64,000 bases of DNA, from positions 5,791,001-5,855,000 of the forward strand of contig NZ_VIWT01000001.1 in NCBI RefSeq assembly GCF_007829815.1, read 5' to 3'. Within the stretch, counting starts at the first letter, position 1; every line of letters starts with the position of its first letter. The translations under genes were made by a program, and so were the position numbers. This stretch comes from Kitasatospora viridis. Its GTDB lineage: Bacteria > Actinomycetota > Actinomycetes > Streptomycetales > Streptomycetaceae. Shown piece by piece: positions 42,478-51,036 of the stretch. Under the pieces are notes generated by a model. That model was not told the DNA's origin. It worked only from the letters and a program-made list of their open reading frames with translations, and did no database searches.

Positions 42478-43368
42478 TCAGGCCTGCGGCACCAGCTCGG
42501 CGACCGGGGTGAACGGGCGCCCGTCCAGCGTCCAGTGCGGGTCCGGGACGATCTGCAGCGCCGCGAAGACGTGCGCCGCCACGTCCACGTGGCGCACCGG
42601 CTCGACGGCGCCGCCCGGCGCCAGGCCCGGGCCGCTGGCCGCCACCCAGGCGGTCCGCTCCAGCTCGCTGCGCCCGCCGTGGCCGCCCTGGTCCAGGTGC
42701 CCGTGGTCGGTCACCACGATCACCGTCCACTCCTCCTGCGGGTACCCGGGCCGGGCTTCGAGCGCGGCCAGCAGCCGGCCGAGCCGCCGGTCCGCCGTCT
42801 CGACCGAGGCCCGGTACTCGGCCCCGCAGCCGCGGAAGTGCGCGGTCTCGTCCACCGCGCCCAGGTAGACGAAGCTCGCCTGCGGGTCGTCGTCGCCGGT
42901 GAGCACCGAGACGGCCTCGGCGGTGACCCGCTCGTCGCAGACCTCCCAGGCCTCGGGGGTGTCCTCCAGCGGGCCTATGTAGGAGAGCCGGCCGGGCGCG
43001 GCGAACAGCGGGCCGCCCTGCCGGGCCAGGAAGAGCGGCTCCCAGCCGCCGGCGGCGAAGGTGCGGCGGCGGTGCGCGGTGGCCAGCCGGGTGGTGAAGT
43101 CCGGGAACACGTCGAGCCGGTGGCCGCCCAGGTGGTTGCCGTAGACCCCGTGCTTGGCCACCGTGACGCCGGTGGCGATGGTCGCCCAGCACGGGCCGGA
43201 CATGGTCGGCGTGGCCTCGTCGACCTGGACCGGGGCGAGGAAGCCGGCCGCCGCCACCGCGTCCAGGTGCGGGGTGCGCAGCTCGGGCAGCAGGTCGAGC
43301 CGGACGCCGTCGATGCCGACCACCAGGACCCGGCGCGGGCCGGCGGGCCAGAGGATGGACGAGGACAC
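42478..43368 (-). CDS. Type I phosphodiesterase/nucleotide pyrophosphatase-like hydrolase
   Basis: This 296-aa alkaline-phosphatase-superfamily enzyme has metal ligands in VVGIDGVRLD, VDEATPTMSGPCW (nucleophile Thr) and VTDHGHLDQGGHGG, with YLGAVDETAH between. It lacks a clear signal peptide, so it is probably cytoplasmic. The substrate could be a nucleotide, phosphonate or phospholipid head group. GTG start at 43368 with GGAG upstream. Confidence 0.88.
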   Translation of the reverse strand: MSSSILWPAGPRRVLVVGIDGVRLDLLPELRTPHLDAVAAAGFLAPVQVDEATPTMSGPCWATIATGVTVAKHGVYGNHLGGHRLDVFPDFTTRLATAHRRRTFAAGGWEPLFLARQGGPLFAAPGRLSYIGPLEDTPEAWEVCDERVTAEAVSVLTGDDDPQASFVYLGAVDETAHFRGCGAEYRASVETADRRLGRLLAALEARPGYPQEEWTVIVVTDHGHLDQGGHGGRSELERTAWVAASGPGLAPGGAVEPVRHVDVAAHVFAALQIVPDPHWTLDGRPFTPVAELVPQA

Positions 43369-43509
43369 GGGGACTCCGATCGGTGGTGCGGGCAGAAACC
43401 TGCCCGCACCCTAACCGCCCGCCTCGGCGCCTTCGGGCCCGTCAGCTGCCGGAACCCGGGCGCCGCTTGGGGTGCGGCGCCGAGAATTCGCCCGGGCGAC
43501 ACCGTTCGT

Positions 43510-43902
43510 TCAGTCGGGGCTGCGGACCGCCGTGCTCATCACCTTGTCGGCGAAGGTCTGCTTGCGGCGGTCCCAGATCGGCCAGGCCCAGCCCAGGTAG
43601 CAGGGCAGCGTGTCCAGCAGGTGCGCGACGTCGCGCAGGAAGGCCCGCGGCGGGCCGATCGGCTCGCCGTCAGCCAGCCCGCCCAGGTGCAGGTCCATCA
43701 GCTGCTTGCCCCAGCTCTGCCCGGTCCGCCCGCCCAGGTACCAGCGGTTGTAGGCGAGCAGGGCCACCGACAGGAAGAGCAGCCCGACCTGCAGGCCGGT
43801 GCTGTCCGGGTCGACCACCCCGGCGATGATGTTCGGCGCGGCGCAGGCCAGCCAGTCGATCAGGAAGGCCACCACACGCACCGACCAGTGGGCGTAGCTC
43901 AC
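43510..43902 (-). CDS. RDD-family membrane protein
   Basis: This 130-aa protein has the RDD signature near RVVAFLIDWL, about three membrane segments and the conserved SWGKQLMDLHL and RDVAHLLDTLPCYLGW. RDD proteins are small membrane proteins; some have been proposed to act in ion or solute exchange. GTG at 43902 with GAGG just upstream. It lies downstream of the SARP gene, beyond its terminator. Confidence 0.85.
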   Translation of the reverse strand: MSYAHWSVRVVAFLIDWLACAAPNIIAGVVDPDSTGLQVGLLFLSVALLAYNRWYLGGRTGQSWGKQLMDLHLGGLADGEPIGPPRAFLRDVAHLLDTLPCYLGWAWPIWDRRKQTFADKVMSTAVRSPD

Positions 43903-43986
43903 CGCACCTCGTCCCTTCCAGCCGGCCGGCCCCCGGCACCAGCCTGCCAGCCGGGGCCCGCCGTGCAACCCGGCTGGCCCGGGCGG

Positions 43987-44027
43987 CTGACGGCCGGTCA
44001 GCCCGCGGCGCGCTGACCGGCCGTCAG
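43987..44027 (-). terminator. Terminator overlapping SARP stop codon
   Basis: A perfect 15-bp inverted repeat (CTGACGGCCGGTCAG at 43987-44001 and its complement at 44013-44027) has an 11-nt loop. The distal arm includes the TGA of the minus-strand SARP-like gene. Confidence 0.85.
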
Positions 44028-47000
44028 CAGCGGGCGCGGGCGCGGGAGGCCAGCTCGGCCAGCGTCCGGTGCAGCTCCTCGGCCTCGGGCACGCCGAGCC
44101 GCTGGGCCAGCTCGTGCGCGCGCAGCAGGCGGGCGGTGCCCTGCTCGGTGCGGCCGGTGGCCAGCTCCAGCCGGCCCAGGCCGCCCAGCGCCCGCACCTG
44201 CTCCAGCGGTGAGTCGGCCGCCAGCGCGCCCTCCAGCGCCGCCGCGAACTGCGGCTCGGCCGCGGCCGAGCGGCCGGTCGCGTTCATCAGCCGGCCCAGG
44301 ATGTTGCGCACCTCGGCCTCGCCGGCCCGGTCGCCGCGCTCCCGGCACAGCGCCAGCGCCTCGTCCAGGGTCCGCTCCGCCTCGCCGAACCGGCCGAGCG
44401 CCTGCAGCGCGTCGCCCAGGTAGGCCAGCACCCGGGACTCGCCCAGCCGATCGCCCTGCGCCCGGTAGAGCGCGAGCGCGGCCCGCAGGTTCTCCGCGGC
44501 GGCGGCCGGCCGGTCGGTGGCCAGCCGCAGCACGCCCAGGTAGGCGACGGTGTTCATCCGCCCGCGCGCCTCGTCCAGCTCGTGGTACATCGCGCTGGCC
44601 CGCAGCAGGTCCTGCTCGGCCGCCTGGTACTGGCCGGTGACCATCCGCACCGCGCCCAGCGCCATCACCGCGTTGGCCTCGCCGATCAGGTTGCCCAGGC
44701 CCCGGTAGAGCGCGCCGGCCCGGCGGTGGGTGGCCTCCGCCTCCTGGTAACGGCCGGTCAGCTGCTGGAGCGAGCCGAGGCTGGCCAGCGCGTAGGCCTC
44801 GCCGGGCCGGTCGTCCCGGGCCCGGCAGAGTTCGAGGGCCTGCCGCAGGCTCTCCTCGGCGCCGGCCAGGTCGCCGGTGAGCTGCTTGATCAGGCTCAGC
44901 TCGCTGAGCGCGGCGGTCTGGCCGGTGCGGTTGCCCAGCTCCCGGTGCAGCGCCAGCGCGTTGGTGGTGTTGGCGGTGGCCTCGGCGTACTCGCCGGTGA
45001 TCCGGCCGAGGATGCCCAGCTGGCTCAGCGCCTCGCCCAGGCCCGGCCGGTCGCCGGCGTCCCGGGCCAGCTCCAGGGCGGTGGCGAAGTGCTCGCGGGC
45101 CTTGGTGTTGCTGCCGAAGGTGCGCTCCATCGCGCCCAGCTGGATCCGCACGGCGGCCTGCCCGGAGGGCTCGTCCAGCTCCCGGAACAGGTCCAAGGCG
45201 AGCCGTAGATGATCAGCCGCCAGCTCGTGCTCGCCGGTCAGCCGCTGGAAGGTGCCCAGGTGGGTCAGCGCCTCGGCCTCGCCGGACCGGTCGCCGACCG
45301 CCCGGGCGGTCTCCAGGGCGATCAGGTGCAGGGTGCGGGCCTGGCTCCAGTGGCCCTGGGTGCGCAGGAAGTGGTGCAGCGCGGCGGGCAGCCGGACCGC
45401 GTAGTCGGGGTGGCCGTGGGTGGCCGCGTACTCGATGGCGGCCCGCAGGTTGGAGCGCTCGGTGCGCAGCCAGGCGGTGGCCGCGTCCTCGCTGGGCAGC
45501 TCGGCGCCGACCGAGCGCTGGGCCGGCACCCAGCGGTGCCGGCGCACCCCGAGCAGCCGGCCGGCCTCCACCACGGTGGCCAGGCAGGACTCCAGCAGCC
45601 GGCCGACCGCGGCGTGCCGGGTGGCCGGGTCGTCCATGGTGCTCAGCGCCCGGGAGTGCTCGCGGATCAGGTCGTGCATCCGGTAGCGCCCGCGCACCGG
45701 CTCGTCCACCAGGTGGTGGTCCTCCAGCTCCTCCAGCAGCCGGCGGGCGGTGGCCGGCTCGGTGCCGTCCAGCGCGGCGGCGGCCCGGGCGTCGAAGTGG
45801 TCGCCGGGGTTGAGGCCGAGCCGGCGGAAGAGCCGGCGCTGAGCGGGCGTCAGGTCCCGGTAGGAGAGGTCGAAGGCGGCGGCCACCGAGACGTCCTCGG
45901 CGCGCAGCGCGGCCAGCCGGCCGGCCGCCGCGGCCAGGTCGGGCACCAGGTCGGCGACGGTCCAGGCGCGCCGGTGGCGCAGCCGGGCGGCGGTCAGGTG
46001 GATCGCCAGCGGCAGGCAGCCGCAGAGCCGCACCACCTCGGTGACGGCCGGCTGGTCGGGGCTCAGGTCGTGCCGGCCGGCGGTCGCGGTGAACAGCTCG
46101 GCGGCCTCGTGCGGCGGCAGCACGCCGAGGGTCATCGGCACCGCGTCGCCGAGCGCGGGCAGCCGGCGCCGGCTGGTCACCAGCACCAGGCAGCCGGAGC
46201 TGCCGGGCAGCAGCGGGCGGACCTGCTCGCTGCTGCGGGCGTCGTCGAGCAGCAGCAGCATCCGCCGCCCGGCCAGCCGGCTGCGCCACAGGTTGGCCCG
46301 GGCGTCCAGGTCCGGCGGTATCTGCTGGGGCGCCACGCCGATGGTGAGCAGCAGCGCGGCCAGCGCGTCGGTCGGCTCCACGGCGGGGGTGCCGGGGGTG
46401 TGCGCGTGCAGCGGCAGGAAGATCTGCCCGTCCGGGTAGTCGCCGGCCAGCCGGTGCGCGGCGTGCACGGCCAGCGCGCTCTTGCCCACCCCGGGCATGC
46501 CGTCCACCGCCACGATGCCGACCGGGCCGCCGGAGCGGCAGGCGGCCAGCAGCTGCTCCAGCTCCTCGTGCCGGCCGGTGAAGCCGGCCACGTCCCGGGG
46601 CAGTCCGGCGCCGGCCGCGACGGTGGGGGCGGCGGCGGCCTCCTCGTGCTGCTGCTCGGCCTCGGCCTGCTCGGCCCGCAGGATCTCCTGGTGGGCGGCC
46701 CGCACCCGGGGACCGGGTTCGATGCCGAGCTCCTCGATCAGCGTGCGGCGCAGCCGCTGGTAGCCGGCCAGCGCCTCGGCCCGCTGGTCGGTGCGGTGCA
46801 GGGCGAGCATCAGCTGGCGGTGGAAGGCCTCGCGCAGCGGGTACTCGGCGGTCAGCCGGTTGAGCGCGGGGATCATGGCCTGCGGGCGGCCGAGCTCCAG
46901 CTCGGCGTCGAACTGCCATTCCAGGGCCTGCAAGCGCAGCTCCTGGAGCTGCTGGACGTGCGGCAGCGCCTCCTCGGCCAGCCCGGGCAGGTCGCTGAGC

Positions 47001-47461
47001 GGAGTGCCGCGCCAGAGCGCGAGCGCCCCGGCGCTGTGGTCCGCGACGGCCTGCCAGTCGGAGCAGCGCCGGGCGGTGCGGGCCTGCTCCAGCAGTTCGG
47101 TGAACAGGGCGCTGTCCAGCTCGCCGGGGTCGACCTGGAGCAGGTAGCCGGGGGAGGCGGTGCGCAGCCGGGCCGGGCCGTCGGGGCCGAGCAGGCGGCG
47201 CAGCTGGACCACGTGGTTGTTGAGCGAGGTGGCCGCGGTGGCCGGCGGGTGTTCGCCCCACAGGGCGCCGGTGAGCCGGTCCCGGGAGACGACCCGTCCC
47301 GGTTCCAGCAGCAGCATGGCCAGCAGGGCGCGTACCTTCGGAGAGGTCACCGGCAGCGCCGCGCCGCCGTCGTCATGGACCGTCAGCGGCCCGAGCAGGC
47401 CGAAGCGCAGCGCGGCGGGGGCGGTCGGGCGGCCGGTCCCGGGCCCTTGTTGATGGTCCAT
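44024..47461 (-). CDS. AfsR/SARP-family regulator with NB-ARC and TPR domains
   Basis: This 1145-aa transcription factor starts with a winged-helix DNA-binding region (about 20-110, SLNNHVVQLRRLLG) and a bacterial activation domain (about 115-260). An NB-ARC ATPase follows with P-loop GMPGVGKS (321-328), kinase-2 LLLLDDARSS and GCLPLAIHL. A long TPR array (about 740-1120) ends the protein. The plan matches AfsR-like global activators, which respond to Ser/Thr kinases and raise secondary metabolism. ATG at 47461 has a weak ribosome-binding site. It is divergent from the 59-aa peptide gene. No biosynthetic cluster is adjacent, so the target may be distant. Confidence 0.92.
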   Translation of the reverse strand: MDHQQGPGTGRPTAPAALRFGLLGPLTVHDDGGAALPVTSPKVRALLAMLLLEPGRVVSRDRLTGALWGEHPPATAATSLNNHVVQLRRLLGPDGPARLRTASPGYLLQVDPGELDSALFTELLEQARTARRCSDWQAVADHSAGALALWRGTPLSDLPGLAEEALPHVQQLQELRLQALEWQFDAELELGRPQAMIPALNRLTAEYPLREAFHRQLMLALHRTDQRAEALAGYQRLRRTLIEELGIEPGPRVRAAHQEILRAEQAEAEQQHEEAAAAPTVAAGAGLPRDVAGFTGRHEELEQLLAACRSGGPVGIVAVDGMPGVGKSALAVHAAHRLAGDYPDGQIFLPLHAHTPGTPAVEPTDALAALLLTIGVAPQQIPPDLDARANLWRSRLAGRRMLLLLDDARSSEQVRPLLPGSSGCLVLVTSRRRLPALGDAVPMTLGVLPPHEAAELFTATAGRHDLSPDQPAVTEVVRLCGCLPLAIHLTAARLRHRRAWTVADLVPDLAAAAGRLAALRAEDVSVAAAFDLSYRDLTPAQRRLFRRLGLNPGDHFDARAAAALDGTEPATARRLLEELEDHHLVDEPVRGRYRMHDLIREHSRALSTMDDPATRHAAVGRLLESCLATVVEAGRLLGVRRHRWVPAQRSVGAELPSEDAATAWLRTERSNLRAAIEYAATHGHPDYAVRLPAALHHFLRTQGHWSQARTLHLIALETARAVGDRSGEAEALTHLGTFQRLTGEHELAADHLRLALDLFRELDEPSGQAAVRIQLGAMERTFGSNTKAREHFATALELARDAGDRPGLGEALSQLGILGRITGEYAEATANTTNALALHRELGNRTGQTAALSELSLIKQLTGDLAGAEESLRQALELCRARDDRPGEAYALASLGSLQQLTGRYQEAEATHRRAGALYRGLGNLIGEANAVMALGAVRMVTGQYQAAEQDLLRASAMYHELDEARGRMNTVAYLGVLRLATDRPAAAAENLRAALALYRAQGDRLGESRVLAYLGDALQALGRFGEAERTLDEALALCRERGDRAGEAEVRNILGRLMNATGRSAAAEPQFAAALEGALAADSPLEQVRALGGLGRLELATGRTEQGTARLLRAHELAQRLGVPEAEELHRTLAELASRARARC

Positions 47462-47766
47462 TATGCGGATGTTACCCGGCCGTGAGCGGCCTGCGTCAGG
47501 CTCATGACGACCGAGCCGGACCGGGCCGGTGCCGAACAGGGGAGGGCACCGGACCGGTCGGCCTGGGTCGATACGACGCGCCGCAGAGGGAGGACCCGGA
47601 CATGACCGCCGAGCGTGACACCTCCTGGACCTGAACCCCGACCGGCCTCGCCGCCACGGCAACACGCCGACGCGGCCCGTGGGTGCCGAGTGGGACGCCA
47701 CGGGTCGGGTAAGTGTTGGGAACGAAAGGGGCCAATGGGGCTCCGCAGCCGTGATGGGGTGAGGTC
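47462..47766. other. 305-bp divergent region between SARP and small acidic peptide genes
   Basis: No long gene is supported. It contains a 10-codon reading frame at 47602-47634 with a strong GGGAGGA upstream, and a 7-bp hairpin (CCCGTGG 47676-47682, CCACGGG 47698-47704) before the peptide gene. Promoters for both directions are expected here. Confidence 0.5.
47602..47634 (+). CDS. Possible 10-aa leader peptide
   Basis: ATG at 47602 is followed by nine codons (MTAERDTSWT) and TGA. The upstream GAGGGAGGA (about 47585-47593) is an excellent ribosome-binding site at the right spacing. It precedes a hairpin and then the 59-aa peptide gene, so translation could influence downstream expression. It may also be chance. 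Confidence 0.3.
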   Translation: MTAERDTSWT

Positions 47767-47946
47767 ATGACGGACAACACCACGGAATTCGTCGTCGACT
47801 CGCTGGACCCGGAGGACCTGGAGTCCGGCGCGGACGAGCAGCCGCTGCCGCGCGCCGAGCTGTCCCTGGCCGCCGCCGCCGATGTCGCGGACGCGGTCGA
47901 GCAGAGCCGCCAGGTGCCGGTCGACGACGACGAGTACCCGCGCTGA
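47767..47946 (+). CDS. Small acidic protein, 59 aa, unknown function
   Basis: I do not recognise this protein. It begins MTDNTTEFVVDSLDPEDLES and ends VPVDDDEYPR. It has no Cys, is strongly acidic (about 15 Asp/Glu) and has a short predicted helix (AELSLAAAADVADAVEQ). The ATG is preceded by GTGAGG. It lies between a SARP regulator (divergent) and asnB (convergent), with a hairpin at its stop. Leader-like features (an acidic helix, then a short tail) recall RiPP precursors, but no modifying enzyme is adjacent. It could equally be a small regulatory or binding protein. Confidence 0.65.
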   Translation: MTDNTTEFVVDSLDPEDLESGADEQPLPRAELSLAAAADVADAVEQSRQVPVDDDEYPR

Positions 47947-47970
47947 CCGGCGCCCCACCGCCGGTCAGCG
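47941..47970. terminator. Hairpin at the small peptide stop, between convergent genes
   Basis: A perfect 12-bp stem (CGCTGACCGGCG at 47941-47952 and CGCCGGTCAGCG at 47959-47970) with a 6-nt loop includes the peptide's TGA and precedes the minus-strand asnB stop by 15 bp. Confidence 0.8.
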
Positions 47971-47985
47971 CGTGACCACCGAACC

Positions 47986-49836
47986 TCAGAGGGCCAGGCT
48001 GCCCGGGTAGAGCCGCTGCCACCGGTCCAGCGCGAGCAGCAGCTCCGCCGAGGTCCGGTCGCGCGCCGGGTCGCGGTCGGGGGCGAGGGCCCGGGCCACC
48101 GCCGCCGGGTCGGCCAGCGCGTGCAGCGGCGACTTGGGGTCGCCGTTCAGCTCGGCCAGCTCGTCCCGGACCGCCCGCGGGTAGCCCGGGTCCTGGGTGG
48201 ACGGGTACGGGCTCTTCACCCGGGCGAGCACCTGCTCCGGCAGCAGCCCTTCGGCGGCGCCGCGCAGCAGGCTCTTCTCCCGCCCGTCGTAGGTCTTCAT
48301 CGCCCACGGGGTGTTGAACACGTACTCCACCAGCCGGTGGTCGCAGAACGGCACCCGGACCTCCAGGCCGACCGCCATGCTCATCCGGTCCTTGCGGTCC
48401 AGCAGCAGCCGGACGAACCGGGTCAGGTGCAGGTAGCAGATCTCCCGCATCCGGCGCTCGATCGGCGAGGCGCTCGGCAGGTGCGGCACCTCCGCCATCG
48501 CGGTGGCGTAGCTGTCGGCGATGTAGGTGTCGAGCTCCAGCTCGGCGACCAGGCCGGGGTCGATCATGGCGAGCCGGGGTTCGGCGACGGAGCTGTGCAG
48601 GGTGCGCGAGCCGTCGAGCCAGGGAAACGTTTCGGCGGCCACCGCTTCGGGCTGGTGGAACCAGGGGTAGCCGCCGAACAGCTCGTCCGCCGACTCGCCG
48701 GACAGCGCCACCGTGGAGTGCCGGCGGATCTCCTGGAACAGCAGGTACAGCGAGGTGTCCATGTCGCCGAAGCCGGTCGGCAGGTCGCCGGCCCGCAGCA
48801 CCGCGTCCCGGTTCGCCCGGTCGGTCAGCCGGGACCGGTCCAGCACGATGTCGCGGTGGTCGGCCCGCACGTGCTCGGCCACCAGGTGTGCGTACGGCCC
48901 GTCCAGGCTGGCGCGCATGGCGTCGGCCTGGAAGTTCTGCTGCTGCCCCTGGAAGTCCACCGAGAACGAGCGCACCGGCCCGCCCCCGGCCGCGGCCAGC
49001 TCCCGGGCCGCCAGCGCGGTGACCGTGCTGGAGTCCAGGCCGCCGGAGAGCAGCGAGCACAGCGGCACGTCGGCGATCAGCTGGCGCCGCACGGTGTCGG
49101 TCAGCAGCTCGCGCACCGTGGCGACGGTGGTCGGCAGGTCGTCGGTGTGCTCACGGGCCGTCAGCTGCCAGTACCGCTGCAGCGACAGGTTCCCGCGCCG
49201 CACCCGCAGCACGTGCCCCGGCTTGAGCTCCGCCATGCCCTGGTAGACCGCGTGCCCGGGGGTCTTGACGAAGGCGAGCAGCTCCCGCAGCCCGTCCTTG
49301 CTGACCACGGCCGGCGCCTCGGGGTTGGCCAGGATCGCCTTGGGCTCGGAGCCGAAGAGCACCCCGTCGGAGGTCGGGTAGTAGTAGAGCGGCTTGACGC
49401 CCATCCGGTCCCGGACCAGCAGCAGTTCCTCGGTCCGGGCGTCCCAGATGGCGAAGGCGAACATGCCGTTCAGCCGCTCCACGAAGGACGGCCCCCAGTG
49501 CAGGTAGGCCTCCAGCACCGTCTCGGTGTCGCTGCGGGTGCGGAAGCGCACGCCCGCCGCGGCCAGTTCGGTGCGCAGCTCCTGGAAGTTGTACACCTCG
49601 CCGCTGTAGGTCATCACGGCCAGCAGCCGGCCGTCGCGCTCGACCTTCATCGGCTGGGCGCCGCCCTCCAGGTCGATCACCGCGAGGCGGCGGTGCCCGA
49701 GCGCCGCGTGCGCTTCCAGGTGCACGCCGCCCGCGTCCGGACCGCGGCAGATCATCGTCCCGGTCATCGCCTGGACCAGCGACCGCTGCCGGGTGAGGTC
49801 CCGGTCGAACGCCACCCAGCCGGCTATTCCACACAT
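47986..49836 (-). CDS. asnB: Asparagine synthase (glutamine-hydrolysing)
   Basis: This 616-aa enzyme converts aspartate to asparagine using glutamine and ATP. The N-terminal Ntn glutaminase domain starts with MCGIAGWV, Cys2 being the nucleophile, which fixes the start at 49836. The synthetase domain has the pyrophosphate loop LLSGGLDSSTV and SGESADELFGGYPW. The length and the complete glutaminase domain distinguish it from lasso-peptide cyclases. It is divergent from the DUF4383-like gene. AsnB-like enzymes can also amidate other substrates, but nothing nearby argues for that. Confidence 0.92.
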   Translation of the reverse strand: MCGIAGWVAFDRDLTRQRSLVQAMTGTMICRGPDAGGVHLEAHAALGHRRLAVIDLEGGAQPMKVERDGRLLAVMTYSGEVYNFQELRTELAAAGVRFRTRSDTETVLEAYLHWGPSFVERLNGMFAFAIWDARTEELLLVRDRMGVKPLYYYPTSDGVLFGSEPKAILANPEAPAVVSKDGLRELLAFVKTPGHAVYQGMAELKPGHVLRVRRGNLSLQRYWQLTAREHTDDLPTTVATVRELLTDTVRRQLIADVPLCSLLSGGLDSSTVTALAARELAAAGGGPVRSFSVDFQGQQQNFQADAMRASLDGPYAHLVAEHVRADHRDIVLDRSRLTDRANRDAVLRAGDLPTGFGDMDTSLYLLFQEIRRHSTVALSGESADELFGGYPWFHQPEAVAAETFPWLDGSRTLHSSVAEPRLAMIDPGLVAELELDTYIADSYATAMAEVPHLPSASPIERRMREICYLHLTRFVRLLLDRKDRMSMAVGLEVRVPFCDHRLVEYVFNTPWAMKTYDGREKSLLRGAAEGLLPEQVLARVKSPYPSTQDPGYPRAVRDELAELNGDPKSPLHALADPAAVARALAPDRDPARDRTSAELLLALDRWQRLYPGSLAL

Positions 49837-50050
49837 GTCAGGGGTGTCCCTTCCCGCCGCATCCGCTTCGTTGCGTACGCGGTTGGTGACGCTACGCCGG
49901 GCCCCACCGGCCCCGCCAGGCTCACAGCCGATTTGGCCGAGAACAGACAATCGAGCCGCAGCGCTGCCCGTGGCCCGCGGGCGTAGCGTGGATCCAGAGC
50001 CGGGAGCGCCTACCGGCCGCTCCCGCAGGGACCCTCCGGTGGAGGCAGCG

Positions 50051-50599
50051 ATGAAACTGCAGGACGAACTTCCCGTGGACCACCGCCTGGCCCAGGTGTA
50101 CCGAGCCGGCGCGGGACTGATGGGTCTGCTGCTGCTGATCTGGGGCTGCTTCGGGCTGGCCGGCGAACCCGGCTTCCTGAGCACCCACGGCCAGAACGTC
50201 GCCGGCATGTCGAGCAACGGAGCGCTCAGTGTGCTGTCGATCGTTTTCGGCGGAATCCTGTTCATCGCCGCGATCATCGGGGGCAACATCGCCTCCTGGA
50301 CCAACATGGTCGTCGGCGCGGTCTTCTTCCTGGCCGGATTCGTCGGCCTGATCGCCCTCGACAGCAGCTGGAACCACCTGGCCTTCCGGTTGGCCAACGT
50401 GCTGTTCAGCTTCGTCTTCGGCCTGGTGATCGCGACCTTCGGCATGTACGGCCGGGTGAGCGGCCACCTCCCGCACGACAACCCCTACTGGCAGCGGCGC
50501 CACCCCGGCGAGCGCGCCCCCGAGGAGGAGATCGCCGGCCGCTGGCACGTGCCGGCCTTCAAGACCGTGCTGCGCCCGACGGTGCACCACCACGCATGA
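50051..50599 (+). CDS. DUF4383-like four-helix membrane protein
   Basis: This 182-aa protein has four hydrophobic segments (about 25-45, 65-85, 88-108, 115-140) and the family-like pattern LAQVYRAGAGLMGLLLL and NHLAFRLANVLFSFVFG. The cytosolic C-terminus ends in HHH. Function is unknown. The ATG has GGAGG six bases upstream. It is transcribed away from asnB and ends at a strong terminator. Confidence 0.82.
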   Translation: MKLQDELPVDHRLAQVYRAGAGLMGLLLLIWGCFGLAGEPGFLSTHGQNVAGMSSNGALSVLSIVFGGILFIAAIIGGNIASWTNMVVGAVFFLAGFVGLIALDSSWNHLAFRLANVLFSFVFGLVIATFGMYGRVSGHLPHDNPYWQRRHPGERAPEEEIAGRWHVPAFKTVLRPTVHHHA

Positions 50600-50624
50600 A
50601 CGGCGCAGTCCGCGAACACCGCGC

Positions 50625-50656
50625 GGAGACCGGAGCCATCGGGGGCTCCGGTCTCC
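50625..50656 (+). terminator. Terminator after DUF4383-like gene
   Basis: A perfect 13-bp stem (GGAGACCGGAGCC at 50625-50637 and GGCTCCGGTCTCC at 50644-50656) with a 6-nt loop lies 26 bp after the stop. Confidence 0.88.
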
Positions 50657-50844
50657 ACGCACTTCTCGGCCCGGCCGCCGGGACCCGGGGGCCCGGGCCG
50701 TCCGGCTGAGCGCCCGACCGGTCGGGCGTGCGGCATTTCGGAAATTCCCCGACCGCTCGGGCCCCGGGTGGATTGGAACGCCTCCGCCCGGGGCACCAGC
50801 GGGGGTACAACAGCGTCACCCACCGGTGAGGAGGCGGGGCAATC

Positions 50845-51024
50845 ATGGAGGGTCCGGCTCTCTCCCCGCGCGAACAGCAGCTCCTCGACGAGATCGAGGC
50901 CGATCTTCGTACCGACGCGGTGCTGGACACCGAGCTGTCCACCATGCGCATCGTGCACCTGCGCCGCCTGCTCCACCTGTTCACCCCGTGGCGCCACCAG
51001 CACCCGCGGCCGCCGCGGGCCTGA
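50845..51024 (+). CDS. Short DUF3040-like protein, 59 aa
   Basis: The translation begins MEGPALSPREQQLLDEIEAD, matching the N-terminal helix pattern (LS-xRE-x-xLLxEIE) of DUF3040 proteins. Those proteins normally continue into two membrane helices and reach 80-140 aa; here the helices are absent, and the chain ends with basic, Pro/Arg-rich residues. The ATG has GAGGAGG upstream. It is probably a truncated or soluble family member. Function unknown. Confidence 0.65.
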   Translation: MEGPALSPREQQLLDEIEADLRTDAVLDTELSTMRIVHLRRLLHLFTPWRHQHPRPPRA

Positions 51025-51036
51025 GGGCGCGCACGG

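Noticed and set aside
47767..47946. Lanthipeptide precursor
   Set aside because: The peptide has no Cys and no lanthionine synthetase lies nearby.
47767..49836. Lasso-peptide locus made of the 59-aa peptide and the asparagine-synthase-like gene
   Set aside because: The enzyme is a full AsnB with the glutaminase N-terminus MCGIAGW, and no B1/B2 leader-peptidase genes are present.
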